A DNA stretch of 15,192 nt from JAJYTL01 sp046705265 (GTDB lineage Bacteria > Pseudomonadota > Alphaproteobacteria > Ferrovibrionales > Ferrovibrionaceae), in the NCBI GenBank assembly GCA_046705265.1, contig JBJKQL010000020.1, positions 1 through 15,192 on the forward strand, given 5' to 3'. The notes beneath the pieces are model-generated. The model did no database searches. It was not told the DNA's origin and saw only the letters and a list, made by a program, of their open reading frames with translations. Each line of letters begins with the position of its first letter. Position 1 is the first letter of the stretch. Below are positions 13,621-15,192 of this stretch, piece by piece. A program made the translations under genes and the position numbers.

Positions 13621-13905
13621 ATGAGCGCAAAAGTCGTCATTTCGCGCATCGACATCTCGAGCGCCGACCGCGGCGAGGGAACACCCGAAACGCACTATCA
13701 TGGGGAAGTGAGGATCAAGGTGCAGCCCGAGATGCCCTCGCCCATGTCGGATGTGGAATTCCTCGTGCCGTTCGAGAACCTGCCCGAGTTGGATGCCGCG
13801 ATCGATCGTGCGCTGGTCGAGCTTGGCAATTATGCGGAGGACTTACGCCAAGCCGTGGCGGAGGCGCGACACCAGCACGGGCTTAAGGTGCCATCGCCCA
13901 AATAG
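13621..13905 (+). CDS. Hypothetical protein, 94 residues
   Basis: I do not recognise this family. The ATG at 13621 has GGTAGG close upstream, and the frame ends in TAG. The first half is polar and contains a likely beta-strand hairpin (THYHGEVRIKVQPE), followed by DVEFLVPFENLPELDAAIDRALV. The second half is probably one or two helices rich in Ala, Glu and Asp. There is no signal peptide or membrane segment. The codon pattern, with G or C in the third position and few rare codons, looks like real coding sequence. It is the only plus-strand protein gene in the right-hand half, divergent from the glutathione transferase and convergent with the membrane-protein gene. Function cannot be inferred. 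Confidence 0.7.
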   Translation: MSAKVVISRIDISSADRGEGTPETHYHGEVRIKVQPEMPSPMSDVEFLVPFENLPELDAAIDRALVELGNYAEDLRQAVAEARHQHGLKVPSPK

Positions 13906-13906
13906 C

Positions 13907-13922
13907 CGAGCACCCGGGCTCG
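13907..13922 (+). terminator. Weak candidate terminator after the 94-residue protein gene
   Basis: CGAGC and GCTCG form a 5-base-pair stem around a 6-base loop, immediately after the TAG stop and followed by TTTAG. The stem is short and the T-run is only three bases, so this is a weak candidate. The gap to the next stop codon (14012) shows a further small CGAAG/CTTCG hairpin near 13953-13965. Confidence 0.3.
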
Positions 13923-14011
13923 TTTAGGGTTGATGGGCTGGTGATCGGATAAGCGAAGCCACTTCGGGCGAAGCCTTCCGTGGATTTCATTAGCGATAGG
14001 GTGGATCGGCC

Positions 14012-15007
14012 TCAGCGCGGCGCGACCGCCTGACTGGTTCGAACCGCGCCATCGACCGGCGGCCGCTTCGATTCGGTGACGGATGCGCCGCGTTCAGATG
14101 AATTCGCCGGCGTGCGAGGCGAGTTGTTGGCGCCGACCATCGGCATCGCACCGCCCATGATCGACATCACCGGTGCTTCGGCCAAACGCTTGGCCGCCAA
14201 GGCCGCGAACGTCGTGTCGAGGTCGGTTTCATCGCCATCATCGGCGGTCAGCATGCGGACGCGGATCTTCCGCCGCGGTGGGGCTGCTCTCTTTGTCTCG
14301 GCAAGTGAAAGATCGGCTTTCGGCGCTTCCGATGCCGGTGTTTCGTGGCTCGCGGCCGTGGCCACCAGCTGGGTCATTGTTCCAGAAGCCAATGAGGAAG
14401 CCGTCGCGGTATCCGATGCTGCCGGCGCGCTCCGGGCCGGCTTCCGTTCAACGGGGTTTCCCGCGGTGTCGTCGAAACGGCTTGCCGCATCAAGCACAGC
14501 CTCGGCCACCACCTCGGTCACGGCATCGGCCAAGGCCTCAGCCGTCGCTTCCGAAGGCACCATTGCTTTTGTGTGCCGTTTGCGCCGCCAGCGCCGGAGC
14601 AGCATCAGCCCGCCGAGAAGGGCTAGAGCCAACGCCGCGGCTTGCCACGGCAAACCGTGCAAAGACGACGACGAACCCGCGGCAGGCAAGGCGTTCCGCT
14701 GATAGTCGATACCATCGATGGTGAGCCAGCTGCTCGCCGGCGTGGCAGTCGTGTCGCTGACCGGCATCGCCGCCAAGGCCGCCGAGAGCTGCGCCGTTAC
14801 GACGGCGCCAAAGCCATGCCCGCCGCTGGCGGCCGCGCTAACCGTCGGTGCTTGCCGGCCATGGCGGACAATGGTCGTCCATGAACCTTGGCCCGCCGCG
14901 CCCGACAAGGGGGCAGCGTCCGCCGGTGCGCTGGTCACCAACGGGCTCAAGATCGGAACGCACGCAGCGGCGGCGACAAGCGGCCAGCGCGCGCGGCGCG
15001 CGCACAT
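14012..15007 (-). CDS. Unrecognised exported single-pass membrane protein
   Basis: I do not recognise this 331-residue protein. It starts MCARRARWPLVAAAACVPIL, a signal sequence with a likely cleavage near residue 30 (APADA). A hydrophobic segment at about 121-137 (WQAAALALALLGGLMLL) is followed by RRWRRKRH, which predicts a cytoplasmic C-terminal side. This leaves about 85 residues outside the membrane, rich in Ala, Ser and Thr, and about 190 inside. The inner part is Ala-rich with a run of AEALADAVTEVVAEAVLDAA (about 156-175). It has a basic PPRRKIRVRML patch, an acidic ADDGDETDLDTTF patch and a Pro/Ser tail. It looks mostly disordered. The ATG at 15007 has GGAGGAAAGG upstream, but about 13 bases away, so the start is not firm. 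Confidence 0.65.
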   Translation of the reverse strand: MCARRARWPLVAAAACVPILSPLVTSAPADAAPLSGAAGQGSWTTIVRHGRQAPTVSAAASGGHGFGAVVTAQLSAALAAMPVSDTTATPASSWLTIDGIDYQRNALPAAGSSSSLHGLPWQAAALALALLGGLMLLRRWRRKRHTKAMVPSEATAEALADAVTEVVAEAVLDAASRFDDTAGNPVERKPARSAPAASDTATASSLASGTMTQLVATAASHETPASEAPKADLSLAETKRAAPPRRKIRVRMLTADDGDETDLDTTFAALAAKRLAEAPVMSIMGGAMPMVGANNSPRTPANSSERGASVTESKRPPVDGAVRTSQAVAPR

Positions 15008-15192
15008 TCGTTCAGCGTGACCTTTCCTCCCGATCGTAATCAGCTTCCTTGCTCCCCTACTGCGGCTTAATACGGTTTACGTCACAATCATTACGCAACC
15101 ATTTACGGACAGCGCGGCCGCAGCCCGAGGACGCGTTCCGCTGCGGCGGCGGCCGAAGACAAAATTCTTTGTTTAAACAGCGAATTGCCAAC
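15008..15192. promoter_or_regulatory. Upstream region of the membrane-protein gene, with three TTACG repeats
   Basis: No gene is visible. The first bases beyond the membrane-protein start hold its GGAGGAAAGG ribosome-binding region. TTACG recurs at 15077-15081, 15091-15095 and 15103-15107, spaced 14 and 12 bases. The end of the window is AT-rich, with the palindrome GTTTAAAC near 15171-15178. A promoter probably lies here, but no -35/-10 pair with normal spacing stood out. Confidence 0.3.

Noticed and set aside
13260..13655. Minus-strand frame of 131 codons between the glutathione transferase and the 94-residue gene, with an ATGA overlap at the transferase start
   Set aside because: The overlap is attractive, but the protein resembles nothing known, has low-quality composition, and its start falls inside the divergent 94-residue gene.

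Overview
This is a GC-rich alphaproteobacterial chromosome segment. The strongest evidence is gene order. Reading the minus strand, murA, DUF2948, hisG, hisD, UPF0262, a low-molecular-weight phosphatase, infA, maf, an RNase E/G gene, yacG and tRNA-Phe form a linkage I know from alphaproteobacteria such as rhizobia and their relatives. I cannot assign an order or genus with confidence.

Layout. Positions 1-291 hold the 5' end of a transposase (probably IS1380-like) that runs off the window edge. It lies just downstream of tRNA-Phe (306-381, minus). Positions 571-8922 are one long minus-strand housekeeping block: yacG, the RNase E/G gene, maf and infA, then an inserted IS630-type element (3169-4255, plus orientation), then the phosphatase, UPF0262, hisD, hisG, DUF2948 and murA. 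Most junctions are 0-20 base overlaps or gaps, so the block is probably transcribed as one or two operons. The IS splits it into a murA-to-phosphatase part and an infA-to-yacG part. A small basic protein (9019-9225, minus) and tRNA-Thr (9357-9431, plus) follow.

From 9514 on the genes are accessory: a secreted CHAP-domain hydrolase, a solitary molybdenum hydroxylase large subunit (CoxL/xanthine dehydrogenase type), a YfcG-type glutathione transferase, a 94-aa protein of unknown function on the plus strand, and an unrecognised exported single-pass membrane protein at the right end.

How the genes work together. The central block joins peptidoglycan precursor synthesis (MurA), the first and last steps of histidine synthesis (HisG, HisD), translation initiation (IF-1), nucleotide-pool or septum control (Maf), RNA processing (RNase E/G) and gyrase control (YacG). 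They look co-expressed rather than one pathway. I can read promoter-like sequences for murA, infA, the small basic gene and tRNA-Phe, each with a 17-base spacer.

I found no CRISPR array, defence system, phage or evident new multi-gene system. The most notable details are the IS630 insertion exactly in the TA of a CTAG that is the stop codon of the phosphatase gene, two amber codons in that transposase, and the lack of a standard start codon near the conserved N-terminus of UPF0262.
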